64,000 bases of DNA from Bacteroidota bacterium (GTDB lineage Bacteria; Bacteroidota; Bacteroidia; UBA4408). Location: contig JADKCP010000001.1 in the NCBI GenBank assembly GCA_016718805.1, positions 1,104,001 to 1,168,000 on the forward strand, given 5' to 3'. Below the pieces are notes generated by a model. The model did not search any database. It was given only the letters and a program-made list of their open reading frames with translations, and had not been told where the DNA came from. A program made the position numbers and the translations under genes. The first letter of the stretch is position 1, and the number at the start of each line of letters is the position of its first letter. Positions 25,202 to 34,230 of this stretch are shown here, one piece after another.

Positions 25202-26512
25202 TTGAAAACAAAAACTCTGAAAAAAAATAAGGTAAATGTAGTGACGCTTGGCTGTTCAAAAAATATTGTTGATAGCGAGATTTTAATGGGACAGTTGAAA
25301 GCTAATAATTTTGAAGTTGAACACGAAGCAAAGAAGGATGATTCGAGCATTGTAATTATTAATACTTGCGGATTTATTGATAATGCCAAGCAAGAAAGTA
25401 TTGATACCATTTTGCGTTTTGCCGATGCTAAAGCACAAGGAAAGGTTGATAAATTATATGTTACCGGTTGTTTGAGCGAGCGCTACAAACCTGAACTCGA
25501 AAAGGAAATTCCTACAGTAGACGCGTATTTTGGAACACGCGACTTACCTCATTTACTTAAAACGCTAAAAGCAAATTACAAACAAGAATTGGTGGGAGAA
25601 CGATTGCTAACAACTCCACGCCATTTTGCATACTTTAAAATTTCGGAAGGATGCGACCGACCTTGCTCATTTTGTGCAATACCTTTAATGCGAGGTAATC
25701 ATGCTTCAACCCCCATTGAAGAATTGGTGAAGCAAGCTAAAAATTTGGCTAAAAACGGAACTAAAGAATTACTATTAATTGCACAAGATTTAACCTATTA
25801 CGGGTTAGATATTTACAAAAAAAGAAATTTAAGCGAATTGCTAAACCAGTTAAGTGATGTAGATGGAATAGAATGGATTCGATTGCATTATGCCTTTCCT
25901 AGCGGATTTCCAATGGATGTTTTGGATGTAATGAACGAGCGAAAAAACATTTGCAATTACTTGGATATGCCCTTACAACACATCAGCGACAACATGCTTA
26001 AAAGTATGCGACGCGGAACTACCAAACAAAAGACTATCGATTTGGTTAATAAAATTCGCGACAAGGTTCCCGGCATTGCTTTGCGAACTACACTTATTGC
26101 CGGATATCCCGGTGAAACCGAAAGCGATTTTGAAGAAATGAAAAACTGGGTGGAGGAAAGCCGTTTCGATCGCTTAGGAATTTTTACTTATTCGCACGAA
26201 GAAAACACGCATGCATACAAATTAATTGACGATGTGGATGAGGCTGTGAAGCAAGAACGCGCTGAAGCCATCATGGAAATACAACAAGGAATTTCGTTCG
26301 AGTTGAACCAACAAAAAATTGGAAAAGAAGCTAAAGTATTGGTGGACAAAAAAGAGGGAGATTTCTATCTGGCACGTACCGAGTTTGATTCGCCCGAAGT
26401 CGACAATGAAGTGCTTATTTCAGCGAAAGACACTTATTTGCGCGTTGGCGATTTTGCAAATGTGAAAATAACAGGAGCAGAAGATTACGATTTATATGCA
26501 AAGGTTATTTAA
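25202..26512 (+). CDS. rimO: Ribosomal protein S12 methylthiotransferase RimO
   Basis: A 436-residue radical-SAM enzyme that adds a methylthio group to a conserved Asp of ribosomal protein S12. The UPF0004 N-domain has cysteines C18 (TLGCSKN), C56 (NTCGF) and C90 (VTGCLSER) for one 4Fe-4S cluster. The radical SAM motif is C151-x3-C155-x2-C158 (EGCDRPCSFCAIP). LRTTLIAGYPGETESDF and a C-terminal TRAM domain (KEAKVLVDKKEGDFYLART) follow. The start is a TTG at 25202, in the position where relatives begin (MxTKxLKKNKxNVVTLGC). bshC follows after 38 bases, probably in one transcript. Confidence 0.94.
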   Translation: MKTKTLKKNKVNVVTLGCSKNIVDSEILMGQLKANNFEVEHEAKKDDSSIVIINTCGFIDNAKQESIDTILRFADAKAQGKVDKLYVTGCLSERYKPELEKEIPTVDAYFGTRDLPHLLKTLKANYKQELVGERLLTTPRHFAYFKISEGCDRPCSFCAIPLMRGNHASTPIEELVKQAKNLAKNGTKELLLIAQDLTYYGLDIYKKRNLSELLNQLSDVDGIEWIRLHYAFPSGFPMDVLDVMNERKNICNYLDMPLQHISDNMLKSMRRGTTKQKTIDLVNKIRDKVPGIALRTTLIAGYPGETESDFEEMKNWVEESRFDRLGIFTYSHEENTHAYKLIDDVDEAVKQERAEAIMEIQQGISFELNQQKIGKEAKVLVDKKEGDFYLARTEFDSPEVDNEVLISAKDTYLRVGDFANVKITGAEDYDLYAKVI

Positions 26513-26550
26513 GCGAATAGAAACATTTTTTAAATAAGGAAAATTAGCAC

Positions 26551-28155
26551 ATGGCAACCACTGAAAAGTCGCTCTTGAAATATGAATCAACCGGATATTT
26601 TTCAAAATTGATTATTGATTATTTGCAAAGCGATGAAAAGCTGCAAGCATTTTATTCTACAGCTCCGACACTCGAAAATTTTGAGCATGCAATAGCTATA
26701 AAAGCTAAGCAAAAAATAAACAGGCCTTTACTTATTGAAGTTTTAAAGGAGCAATATATAAAGTCGAATTTGGAATTTCCTCAACAACTCAATAACTTAT
26801 TAACTCAACCTATCACTTTTACAGTAACTACCGGGCATCAATTATGTTTATTTACAGGACCCTTATACTTTTTGTATAAAATTTTAAGCACCATTAATTT
26901 GTGCGAACAATTAGCAAAAAAATATCCTACGAATAATTTTGTTCCGGTGTATTGGATGGCAAGTGAGGATCATGATTTTGCTGAGATTAATCACTTCCAT
27001 CTTTTTGGAAAATCAATCGAATGGAATCCCGAAAATAAAGCTGCTACAGCTGTTGGAAAATTGTCGACCGATAGCCTCAAAACTATTTTTGATGAAGTAA
27101 AAGTACTCTTTGGAAGTAGCGAGAATGCACAGGAGTTGACAACAATTTTTGAAAATTCATACCTCAACAATGCCACTTTAACAGATGCAACGCGCTTCTT
27201 GGTACATCAACTTTTTAGGAAGTATAACCTGGTAATTTTAGATGCAGATGATAAGCGACTCAAGCAAGAATTTTTGCCTGTAATAAGCGACGATATTTTT
27301 AAGCGAGAAAATTTTGAAAGTATTACAAACAGTATTCATCAGCTGGAGAAATTAGGCTACAAAGCACAAGTTAATCCTCGTGAAATAAATTGTTTTTACA
27401 TGAACAAAACCATGCGAGAACGTTTACTGTACGAGGATGGAAAGTACCGTGTAAACAACAGCTCAATTATTTTTACGGAAGACGAACTAAAGAATGAGTT
27501 ACATGAATTTCCTGAAAGGTTTAGTCCAAACGTAGTTTTAAGACCATTGTATCAGGAGGTTATTTTACCCAATTTAGCTTACATAGGAGGTGGAGGAGAA
27601 TTGGCGTATTGGCTTCAATATAAAGCAATGTTTGATGCACATAACATACAGTTTCCCATTTTACTTTTGCGTAATTCGGCATTGTTGGTGGAAGCTTCCG
27701 CGATGGAAAAATGGAAAAAATTTGGATTCATGGAAGCAGATTTATTTCTAACTACTGATGTGCTAATCAAAAAATTTATGGACATGCAAAGTGATGGGAG
27801 TTCAAGTTTAGCAAGTGAGCAAAATGAACTTAAAGCCCTCTATTCTCAGCTCATTGAAAAGGTTCAGAAAAAGGAACAAACTTTAAAAGCCACAGCAGAG
27901 GCTGAATTGCAAAAGGCACTAGTAGGTTTGACAAACTTAGAAGCTAAATTGCTTAAAGCCGAAAAGCAAAAGCAGGAAACTACGCTTAATCAAATTAAAA
28001 AATTAAAAGATAAATTATTTCCGGAGGGCGAATTACAGGAACGCTATGAAAACTTTAGCGCTTTTTACTTAAAGTATGGAAAAGAATTAATCCCTTTTTT
28101 AAAGGAAAACTTAAATCCAATGCAAACCGATTTTGCACTATTAACAATTGCTTGA
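26551..28155 (+). CDS. bshC: Bacillithiol biosynthesis cysteine-adding enzyme BshC
   Basis: A 534-residue enzyme that joins cysteine to GlcN-malate, the last step in making the thiol bacillithiol. Family blocks are FTVTTGHQLCLFTGPLYFLYKI, FVPVYWMASEDHDFAEINHF (the HxGH-like and DHD sites of the nucleotidyltransferase-like core), NVVLRPLYQEVILPNLAYIGGGGELAYWLQ, and the C-terminal coiled coil (~420-500) rich in Lys/Glu/Gln. Full length. bshA and bshB are not in the window. It ends directly against the stop codon of the convergent OmpH-like gene. Confidence 0.93.
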   Translation: MATTEKSLLKYESTGYFSKLIIDYLQSDEKLQAFYSTAPTLENFEHAIAIKAKQKINRPLLIEVLKEQYIKSNLEFPQQLNNLLTQPITFTVTTGHQLCLFTGPLYFLYKILSTINLCEQLAKKYPTNNFVPVYWMASEDHDFAEINHFHLFGKSIEWNPENKAATAVGKLSTDSLKTIFDEVKVLFGSSENAQELTTIFENSYLNNATLTDATRFLVHQLFRKYNLVILDADDKRLKQEFLPVISDDIFKRENFESITNSIHQLEKLGYKAQVNPREINCFYMNKTMRERLLYEDGKYRVNNSSIIFTEDELKNELHEFPERFSPNVVLRPLYQEVILPNLAYIGGGGELAYWLQYKAMFDAHNIQFPILLLRNSALLVEASAMEKWKKFGFMEADLFLTTDVLIKKFMDMQSDGSSSLASEQNELKALYSQLIEKVQKKEQTLKATAEAELQKALVGLTNLEAKLLKAEKQKQETTLNQIKKLKDKLFPEGELQERYENFSAFYLKYGKELIPFLKENLNPMQTDFALLTIA

Positions 28156-28770
28156 TTATTTTTTATGCTGTGCTTTGTAAGTATTATTGAGGCCTTCAAG
28201 CACCTCTGCTGTAATGTCTAAATTGTCTTTCGAATATAAAATTCCACCACCTTTTGTATGACCCAATATATAAGCGTAGCCGGTATTACTATAATTCGTT
28301 TTAAGATAAGCTTCAATTTCTTCTTGAATTTTTTGTGTTTTCTTTAATTCATTCAGCGAAAGTTTTTCATTTAGCTCATCCCTATAATCGGTAAGTTTTT
28401 GCTCCTTCATTGCCAATTCTTGTTGCTTCGCCATTCCTTGTTCCTCAGTCATTGTAGCAGCTTTGGCTTTTAAATCGTTGTACTCTGCTTCAAGCGCACG
28501 GTATTCGGCAGCAAATTGTTTTTCGGCAGCAGCTCTTTCCCTTTCCAATTCTTTTTTTACTTCTTTCACTAATTCATAATTGTCCATTAATGAGTCGGAG
28601 TTTACATAAACTATGGTACTTGCTTTAACATCCATTTTTGGAGCTACTATCGGCAATTTATTAATAGTTGCAGGAGCTACTGGAGTTTTTGTTGTTGAAA
28701 AATGCAAATAGTACAATACAGCTACAGCTAATAGTAAAAGTATATTTAATGACAAACTAAGTGATTTCAT
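28156..28770 (-). CDS. OmpH/Skp-family periplasmic chaperone-like protein
   Basis: A 204-residue protein with an N-terminal hydrophobic helix (~4-24), a linker, then the OmpH fold: a strand with STIVYVNSDSLMDNYELVKEV, a long charged coiled coil (~75-150) and the return strand NTGYAYILGHTKGGGILYSKDNLDITAEVLEGLN. Skp-like proteins hold unfolded outer-membrane proteins in the periplasm. Here the leading helix is not clearly cleaved, so it may be anchored in the inner membrane. The gene is convergent with bshC with no base between the stop codons. Confidence 0.82.
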   Translation of the reverse strand: MKSLSLSLNILLLLAVAVLYYLHFSTTKTPVAPATINKLPIVAPKMDVKASTIVYVNSDSLMDNYELVKEVKKELERERAAAEKQFAAEYRALEAEYNDLKAKAATMTEEQGMAKQQELAMKEQKLTDYRDELNEKLSLNELKKTQKIQEEIEAYLKTNYSNTGYAYILGHTKGGGILYSKDNLDITAEVLEGLNNTYKAQHKK

Positions 28771-28893
28771 TTTTTAGTGAATGTGTGTTTAAATTAGTGA
28801 ATGGAATAGCATCAAATTGCTTGTGTTTTTTGTAATTCAATTTTGATTGTGCGAAGATAAAGAAATTGAAACGTGTTATGCAGCTAACAAATG

Positions 28894-29148
28894 TTAAGTA
28901 GCACGTGAGCTGCGAGCAAGTGCATTTTTATAAAGTTCGGTCATAAATTGTTTTCCAAACTCAATTGCTTCTTCCTCGTTTTTAAATCCCGATTTAATGG
29001 CTACTGGTTTTTGAAAGGCATCGTCAGGATTTCCAGGATAATAGTGCAATTTGAGAACATTCGTTTTTCCTGCCGACTTCTTAGTAATACCTAACCAAAT
29101 ATCATAGTTTTGATTTCCAACCTTGATTCTTCTTCGAATTTTTCGCAT
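28894..29148 (-). CDS. Small basic conserved-looking hypothetical protein
   Basis: An 84-residue protein from the ATG at 29148 (MRKIRRRIKVGNQNYDIWLG); the ORF extends 5 codons upstream. It has a strongly basic start, a beta-rich middle (VLKLHYYPGNPDD) and a helical end (NEEEAIEFGKQFMTELYKNAL). No known motif. No signal peptide, so probably cytoplasmic. Divergent from the barrel gene at 29226 with a ~77-base gap. Confidence 0.55.
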   Translation of the reverse strand: MRKIRRRIKVGNQNYDIWLGITKKSAGKTNVLKLHYYPGNPDDAFQKPVAIKSGFKNEEEAIEFGKQFMTELYKNALARSSRAT

Positions 29149-29225
29149 AACACAAATTAACATTGCTGCATAAAATTAGTTTTTTCTTTCGGCTTTGTAT
29201 TAATAAATTTGAAAATCGAAAATCA

Positions 29226-29783
29226 ATGAAAAAACTTTTCACCCTACTATTTTTAATAGCATTCGTTTGTTCGGCAGTGCATGCGCAAGACACAGCCGAT
29301 TTTTATAATAAAGAAGAGGCGGCACGTTCTGCGCCCAAGCCCCCATATTCTATACGAGAACATATTTTTACCGGTGGTAATTTTGGGTTACAATTTGGAA
29401 CTATAACTTTGGTAGACATTTCGCCATTAATTGGGTATCAAATTACTCCTAAAATTGCGGCAGCCATTGGGGTTACTTATACGTATTACAAAGATTCTCG
29501 TCCTCCGGCATTTACCCAAAGTATTTATGGAGCTCGCTTAATTGGTCGCTATTTTATTTTCGATAATTTATTTGTGCATGCAGAGGCTGAAGGTCTCAAT
29601 TCAAAATGGGAATATTATCAGCCGCCTTTTACTATTTACAATATTTTAGGAGGGGCAGGATATCGACAGGCAGTAAGTGATCGTCTTTTTTTTGATGCAA
29701 TGTTATTGTGGAATTTCACTCCCTCTGATTACACACCTTATAACAATCCCATTATTCGAATAGGATTTAATATTGGATTGTAG
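29226..29783 (+). CDS. Small outer-membrane beta-barrel protein
   Basis: From the ATG at 29226 the product is 185 residues with a clean signal peptide (MKKLFTLLFLIAFVCSAVHAQ). The rest alternates short amphipathic strands with Gly/Tyr turns: GGNFGLQFGTITLVDISPLIG, KIAAAIGVTYTYYKD, YGARLIGRYFIFDNLFVHAE, and the last strand PIIRIGFNIGL ends in a hydrophobic residue as barrel proteins do. Probably an eight-stranded outer-membrane barrel of unknown role. The longer ORF from 29163 lacks a good start and would hide the signal peptide. Confidence 0.72.
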   Translation: MKKLFTLLFLIAFVCSAVHAQDTADFYNKEEAARSAPKPPYSIREHIFTGGNFGLQFGTITLVDISPLIGYQITPKIAAAIGVTYTYYKDSRPPAFTQSIYGARLIGRYFIFDNLFVHAEAEGLNSKWEYYQPPFTIYNILGGAGYRQAVSDRLFFDAMLLWNFTPSDYTPYNNPIIRIGFNIGL

Positions 29784-29804
29784 ATGGTATTATTTTTATA
29801 TTTG
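29778..29804 (+). promoter_or_regulatory. Bacteroidota-type promoter for glutamate dehydrogenase
   Basis: TTG (29778-29780), 16 bases, then TATATTTG (29797-29804), a full match to TAnnTTTG. The ATG follows 45 bases on. Confidence 0.6.
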
Positions 29805-29849
29805 TTGTACCAGCTTTTATTACACTAAAAATCTCTTAAAGAAACTACT

Positions 29850-31274
29850 ATGAGCAATCAACCTGACAATGGCAGTTTATTCTACAACGATGTACTTGCC
29901 AATTTCGACAAAGCAGCAGCATTCACAAAGTTTGAACCCGGTATATTAAAGCAAATCAAGGTGTGTAACAGTGTTTACACATTTAATTTTCCTGTTGAAA
30001 TAGATGGGAAAGTACAAGTATTTAGCGGCATTCGTGTACAACATAGCCAACACAAAACTCCTACAAAAGGAGGTATTCGATACAGCGAATTTGTAGATGA
30101 GGATGAAGTTAAAGCCTTGGCCACCTTGATGACATTTAAATGTGCTGTAGTAGATGTTCCATTTGGAGGAGCAAAAGGCGGAATCAAAGTGAATCCGGCT
30201 ACTGTAACCGAAAAGCAGCTGGAGCGCATGACTAGAAGGTATACTACAGAGCTTATTAAAAAAAATATGATTGGCCCTTCTGTAGATGTTCCTGCTCCTG
30301 ATTATGGAAGTGGACCACGCGAAATGGCTTGGATTGCCGATACCTATGCGACGTTTAAATTTGATGATTTGAATTCGCTGGGTTGTGTTACCGGAAAACC
30401 ACTAGGACAAGGTGGTATACAAGGTCGTACAGAAGCAACCGGACTTGGAGTTTATTTTGGAACACGCGAAGCAATGAACATTGCTGAAGATATGAAGGAA
30501 ATTGGATTAACACCCGGCTTGGAAGGAAAACGTGTGATAGTGCAAGGCTTAGGTAATGTTGGATTTTATGCAGCAAAATTTTTTAGCGAAGGTGGTGCAT
30601 TAGTTATAGGATTGGCCGAACGCGAAGGTGGAATTTATAATGCAAAGGGTTTAGATGTGGAAGCCGTTTTTGCACACCGCAAAGGCACCGGTTCAATTTT
30701 AAACTTTCCCGGAGCTACTAATTTTGCAAACAGTATGGCCTTGTTAGAAGAAGAATGTGATGTGTTGATTCCTGCTGCATTAGAAAATCAAATTACCAAA
30801 GAAAATGCTCCACGTATTAAAGCAAAAATTATTGCAGAAGGTGCAAACGGACCGGTAACCAAAGAAGCCGAAGAAATATTAAACAAAAAAAATTGCATGG
30901 TAATTCCCGACATGTATTTAAATGCAGGAGGTGTTACTGTAAGTTATTTCGAGTGGCTCAAAAATTTATCGCATGTTCGCTTTGGCAGGATGGAAAAGCG
31001 TTTTCAAGAAATGTCGATCAAGCAATTGGTTGACGCTGTTGAACACAATACCGGTAAACCTTTAAGTGAGAAAGATAAAAAAATGCTCACACACGGTGGT
31101 GATGAAATTGATTATGTGCGTTCAGGTTTAGAAGAAACCATGATTTATGCATACAATGAAATACGAACTATTAAGAAGCAAGATAAACGCATACAGGATT
31201 TGCGTACCGCTGCGTTTGTAAGTGGAATAAATAAATTAGGAGTGTCTTACCAATCATTGGGTATTTTTCCATGA
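29850..31274 (+). CDS. gdhA: Glu/Leu/Phe/Val-family dehydrogenase, probably glutamate dehydrogenase
   Basis: A 474-residue NAD(P)-dependent amino-acid dehydrogenase, probably glutamate + NAD(P)+ to 2-oxoglutarate + ammonia. The substrate domain carries PTKGGIRYSEFVDEDEVKALA and CAVVDVPFGGAKGGIKVNP (the catalytic Lys lies in GGAKGG), plus GPSVDVPAPDYGSGPREMAW. The Rossmann domain has VQGLGNVGFYAAKFFSEGGA. Near the C-terminus PDMYLNAGGVTVSYFEW is typical of the hexameric GDH group. Length is normal for the bacterial NAD type. Coenzyme choice cannot be set from sequence by eye. A strong terminator follows. Confidence 0.9.
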   Translation: MSNQPDNGSLFYNDVLANFDKAAAFTKFEPGILKQIKVCNSVYTFNFPVEIDGKVQVFSGIRVQHSQHKTPTKGGIRYSEFVDEDEVKALATLMTFKCAVVDVPFGGAKGGIKVNPATVTEKQLERMTRRYTTELIKKNMIGPSVDVPAPDYGSGPREMAWIADTYATFKFDDLNSLGCVTGKPLGQGGIQGRTEATGLGVYFGTREAMNIAEDMKEIGLTPGLEGKRVIVQGLGNVGFYAAKFFSEGGALVIGLAEREGGIYNAKGLDVEAVFAHRKGTGSILNFPGATNFANSMALLEEECDVLIPAALENQITKENAPRIKAKIIAEGANGPVTKEAEEILNKKNCMVIPDMYLNAGGVTVSYFEWLKNLSHVRFGRMEKRFQEMSIKQLVDAVEHNTGKPLSEKDKKMLTHGGDEIDYVRSGLEETMIYAYNEIRTIKKQDKRIQDLRTAAFVSGINKLGVSYQSLGIFP

Positions 31275-31291
31275 TGGAAGGTATTTAATTC

Positions 31292-31329
31292 AAAAACGCC
31301 AATCAGAATTTTTTCTGATTGGCGTTTTT
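31292..31329. terminator. Rho-independent terminator after glutamate dehydrogenase
   Basis: AAAAACGCCAATCAGAA, a 4-base loop, then TTCTGATTGGCGTTTTT: a perfect 17-base stem with A and T tracts at its ends. It can act in both directions and also serves the convergent gene at 31395. Confidence 0.88.
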
Positions 31330-31394
31330 ATTTTTAATCACATTCGTATCTTAAAAACTAATTCAATCGAATTGATTGGAGTTTTATTCATTCA

Positions 31395-32966
31395 CTAGCG
31401 CACAACCACCTTGCGGGTTGAAATATGTGAAGCAGTTTTAATTTTTATAAAATATACTCCTTCTGGGTAATTACTCAAATTAAGTTTCACTTGTTTTGCT
31501 GTTAAATTACTTTCTTCAACACAGAGCAATCCTACTACATTCGATAGTTGATAGGATTCTATTTCTTCGGCCGATTCAATTGTAAGTATATCTTTCACAG
31601 GATTGGGCAAAATTGAAATTCCTTTTTCTACACCTTGTTTTTTTATCCCAACAAAATCGTTGTTTTGAATGGTAAGTACCCAACTAGAATCTAAAATAGT
31701 GGCTCCATTGCTGACGTTTTGTAAACGAAGTTCAACCAACTCATCAGGTTCTATACTCAAATCGTCAAAAACGCTAATACTGATTGTTTGTGCAGCAGTA
31801 GAATTTGCAGGGAAGGTAAGTTGAGTAGGAGTGTAGGTAAAATCAATACCATTAGTAGCTGTGGTAGCTGAACCGATTACTACATCTACAGTAACAGCTT
31901 GATTCACCAAAGGATTAAAAATTTTTGCACTGATACCTAGTCCACCAATCGCTTCATCGAATGCAGCATCCGATGTAAACATAGTAACTGTTGGAGGCAC
32001 CACAAAGCCACAACCATTAATTGTGTGACCTCCTAAATGACTGTAATCACCTTGAGGATAAATGTCCCATTGACCGTTTGAAACAGCCCAGGTAGTTTCA
32101 CCTTGTTGAATGTTTTGTTTGCGAACCAGCACCGTTGAACTGGTTTGTGAATTATACACCGGCCAGTAATTTCCAGGATTAACTCCAATGGTACCAATTG
32201 CATCCACCAATGTATTCGCATGATACAAGGCAATCACATTTCCTGCATTAAAAAAGAATTGTCCATTAACAGTATCTGCCAAAGACTTAAGTATAGAATC
32301 AGAACCTGAATAGCTAATTACATAAGTATCGGCAGCATTCAAAAAGCCCGAAAGAGGAATGGTGGTTCCAGCAACAGTGTTTCCGGCAAAATACATTTTA
32401 ATGGTGTAGTCTGATAAATTAGCAACCGAAGCTGTTGGATTGTAAAGTTCAAAGGCTCTATTAAAAGGAAATGAATGAACATATTCCGAAAAAAAGAGGT
32501 CGGAGCAAGGACTATTTGTGCTCACCGAATCATCGTCATAAAATGTAAAGTTAATCAGCGAATCAACGAGCAATGCATTGTTAGTTGGATTGGCTAATTG
32601 CATATGTAGCTCTTCAATAGGTTCAGCAAGTGCATCACTTAACACCGAAACACAACAAGATTGGTTTGCGCTAGAGCCGGGAGGAAAAGCAATAGTTGTT
32701 GGAGAAATAAAATAATCACTGTTTAAAGTTACAGTTGAATTTGAAGCTACTTGTACATCCACAAAAGTGGTATCGGTAGTCGAAGGATTGCTGATACTGA
32801 TATTAAAACACAAACCACCAACAGCTTCTGTATAGTTTCCATCGTTTGATACAATGGTTATGCTTGGTACCATTGATACTTTGGAAGTTGTGCTTTGCGA
32901 AATTGCTCGGTGTGCAAAAAATAACTGAAAGGAAATAAGGCAGCTAAGTAGTAATTTTTTTTTCAT
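31395..32966 (-). CDS. Secreted Calx-beta / lamin-tail protein with T9SS sorting domain
   Basis: A 523-residue exported protein. A signal peptide (~1-24) leads to a first Calx-beta-like domain (~30-140: ISNPSTTDTTFVDVQVASNS ... AEPIEELHMQLANPTN), a lamin-tail domain (~150-320: LFFSEYVHS, FELYNPTASVANLSDYTIKMY, ... DYSHLGGHT), a second Calx-beta domain (~330-435: TNGIDFTYTPTQLTFPANST ... EPDELVELRLQNVS) and a type A sorting domain (ISILPNPVKDILTIES ... STRKVVVR). Calx-beta domains bind Ca2+ and adhesive partners, and lamin-tail domains are common in Bacteroidota nucleases and cell-surface proteins. No catalytic domain, so probably an adhesin or structural surface protein. Confidence 0.82.
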   Translation of the reverse strand: MKKKLLLSCLISFQLFFAHRAISQSTTSKVSMVPSITIVSNDGNYTEAVGGLCFNISISNPSTTDTTFVDVQVASNSTVTLNSDYFISPTTIAFPPGSSANQSCCVSVLSDALAEPIEELHMQLANPTNNALLVDSLINFTFYDDDSVSTNSPCSDLFFSEYVHSFPFNRAFELYNPTASVANLSDYTIKMYFAGNTVAGTTIPLSGFLNAADTYVISYSGSDSILKSLADTVNGQFFFNAGNVIALYHANTLVDAIGTIGVNPGNYWPVYNSQTSSTVLVRKQNIQQGETTWAVSNGQWDIYPQGDYSHLGGHTINGCGFVVPPTVTMFTSDAAFDEAIGGLGISAKIFNPLVNQAVTVDVVIGSATTATNGIDFTYTPTQLTFPANSTAAQTISISVFDDLSIEPDELVELRLQNVSNGATILDSSWVLTIQNNDFVGIKKQGVEKGISILPNPVKDILTIESAEEIESYQLSNVVGLLCVEESNLTAKQVKLNLSNYPEGVYFIKIKTASHISTRKVVVR

Positions 32967-33017
32967 GTATGTTAAGTTTAGTGGATACTAGATTAAATTG
33001 AAATTAGTTGAATATTT

Positions 33018-33401
33018 TTAAGAATTTTCACTTGGTTCCCAAAGTTCTATTTTATTTCCTTCTGGATCAAGTATGTGTAAGAATTTGCCATAATCATAGC
33101 TTTCAATTTTATCGAGTATGGAAACTCCGGCATCGCTTAATTCCTTGTGTAGAAATTCTAAATTTTCGACTCGGTAATTAATCATGAAATCTTTTTTGGA
33201 AGGTTCGAAATAGCTCGTTTTTTCGTCAAAAGGACTCCATTGAGTGGACCCATATTTTTCAGGATTTTCTTCATCCTTCCAACTAAAATTTGCACCATAG
33301 TTTGTGGTGTCAAATCCTAAATGCACTTTGTACCATTCTCGCATTTTTGCTGCGTCTTTACATTTAAAAAATACGCCTCCAATGCCGGTTACTTTTTTCA
33401 T
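33018..33401 (-). CDS. VOC-superfamily (glyoxalase/bleomycin-resistance-like) protein
   Basis: A 127-residue protein with the paired beta-alpha-beta fold: ITGIGGVFFKCKDAAKMREWYKVHLG at the start, DFMINYRVENLEFLHKELSDAGV in the middle, and FLHILDPEGNKIELWEP at the end, where the Glu of IELWEP is a usual metal ligand. Substrate is unknown; the superfamily includes lyases, dioxygenases and resistance proteins. It lies 20 bases downstream of a small membrane-protein gene on the same strand. Confidence 0.82.
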   Translation of the reverse strand: MKKVTGIGGVFFKCKDAAKMREWYKVHLGFDTTNYGANFSWKDEENPEKYGSTQWSPFDEKTSYFEPSKKDFMINYRVENLEFLHKELSDAGVSILDKIESYDYGKFLHILDPEGNKIELWEPSENS

Positions 33402-33421
33402 ATAATTAAAGTGTTAGATAA

Positions 33422-33802
33422 CTAGTTTGATTTTGAAAGTTTATACAAACATACTATCGAAATGCAGCACATCAAACTGCCGCTAAAAATGAGTGCAAGA
33501 TCTTTTTGTAAAACACCAATTAGTAAATCACCTAAAAACATCACTAAAAAAAACACATAAGCAACACTTAGCATTGAAGCTGATTTTTTAATTAATGCAT
33601 ATACAAAAATTCCTCCTAGTGCAAATTGTCTGACCGCCCACATTCGAACAATATAATCAACTCCTTTAGCAGTAAGGTCAAGGTTTTCGACAACAGCTTC
33701 CGGTGTAAACCAAATTACAAAACTTATGGAAAGTTCAAGCAAGGCAAATAATCCACTGAGTAATAATATCCAATTTGATACAGTTGCTTTTTCGATTTTC
33801 AT
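33422..33802 (-). CDS. Small integral membrane protein (four helices)
   Basis: A 126-residue protein with four hydrophobic helices: LLLSGLFALLELSISFVIWF, IVRMWAVRQFALGGIFVYALI, MLSVAYVFFLVMFLGDLLIGVL and ALIFSGSLMCCISIVCLY. This layout recalls DoxX- or DUF4345-like small membrane proteins, but I cannot assign a family. The start MKIEKATVSNW is preceded by the tandem-repeat region. It is probably cotranscribed with the VOC gene. Confidence 0.65.
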   Translation of the reverse strand: MKIEKATVSNWILLLSGLFALLELSISFVIWFTPEAVVENLDLTAKGVDYIVRMWAVRQFALGGIFVYALIKKSASMLSVAYVFFLVMFLGDLLIGVLQKDLALIFSGSLMCCISIVCLYKLSKSN

Positions 33803-33920
33803 TGATTTTATTTATGCAAATACTAAACTACTAAAATTATTCTTAACATTTTTATCGTTATTTTTTTGTTTATTTTTTGATAGTATGTGAAGCAACTAAC
33901 TATAACTTGTAAAGCCCGAC

Positions 33921-34210
33921 GCACTCCTTCGACTTCGCTCAGGATGACCCTGATTTGAAGTAGGTTGATTATTTTATTTGAATAAAAAGCTTGGGTCAGG
34001 TTGAGCGGAGTCGAAACCCGTGTGCAGCCGTCGCTGATGATGAGCCAGCGCACTCCTTCGACTACGCTGGATGACCCTGATTTGAGGAAGGTTGATTATT
34101 TTATTAGAATAAAAAAGCTTGGGTCAGGTTGAGCGGAGTCGAAACCCGTGTGTTGGATGTCGCTGATGATGAGCCAGTGCACTCCTTCGACTTCGCTCAT
34201 GATGACCCGG
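33921..34210. repeat. 129-bp tandem repeat (2.25 copies) with REP-like inverted segments
   Basis: Two full units (33921-34049 and 34050-34178) and a partial third (34179-~34210), each beginning GCACTCCTTCGAC. Units 1 and 2 are ~90% identical by eye. Within each unit, the start (CTTCGACTTCGCTCAGGATGACC) and the middle (GGTTGAGCGGAGTCGAAACCC) are inverted copies of one another with a few mismatches, as in REP/palindromic units. The region between 33803 and 34230 contains no credible gene; the minus ORF seen there is made of repeat sequence. Confidence 0.85.
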
Positions 34211-34230
34211 AGTTCAAGAAAAAATTTCAG

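Noticed and set aside
33823..34053. 76-aa minus ORF in the repeat region
   Set aside because: It is made of the 129-bp tandem repeat sequence, has no coding character and no signal or motif.
33921..34210. Tandem repeat as a possible CRISPR array
   Set aside because: The unit is 129 bp with no short direct repeat plus variable spacer pattern, and no cas genes are near.
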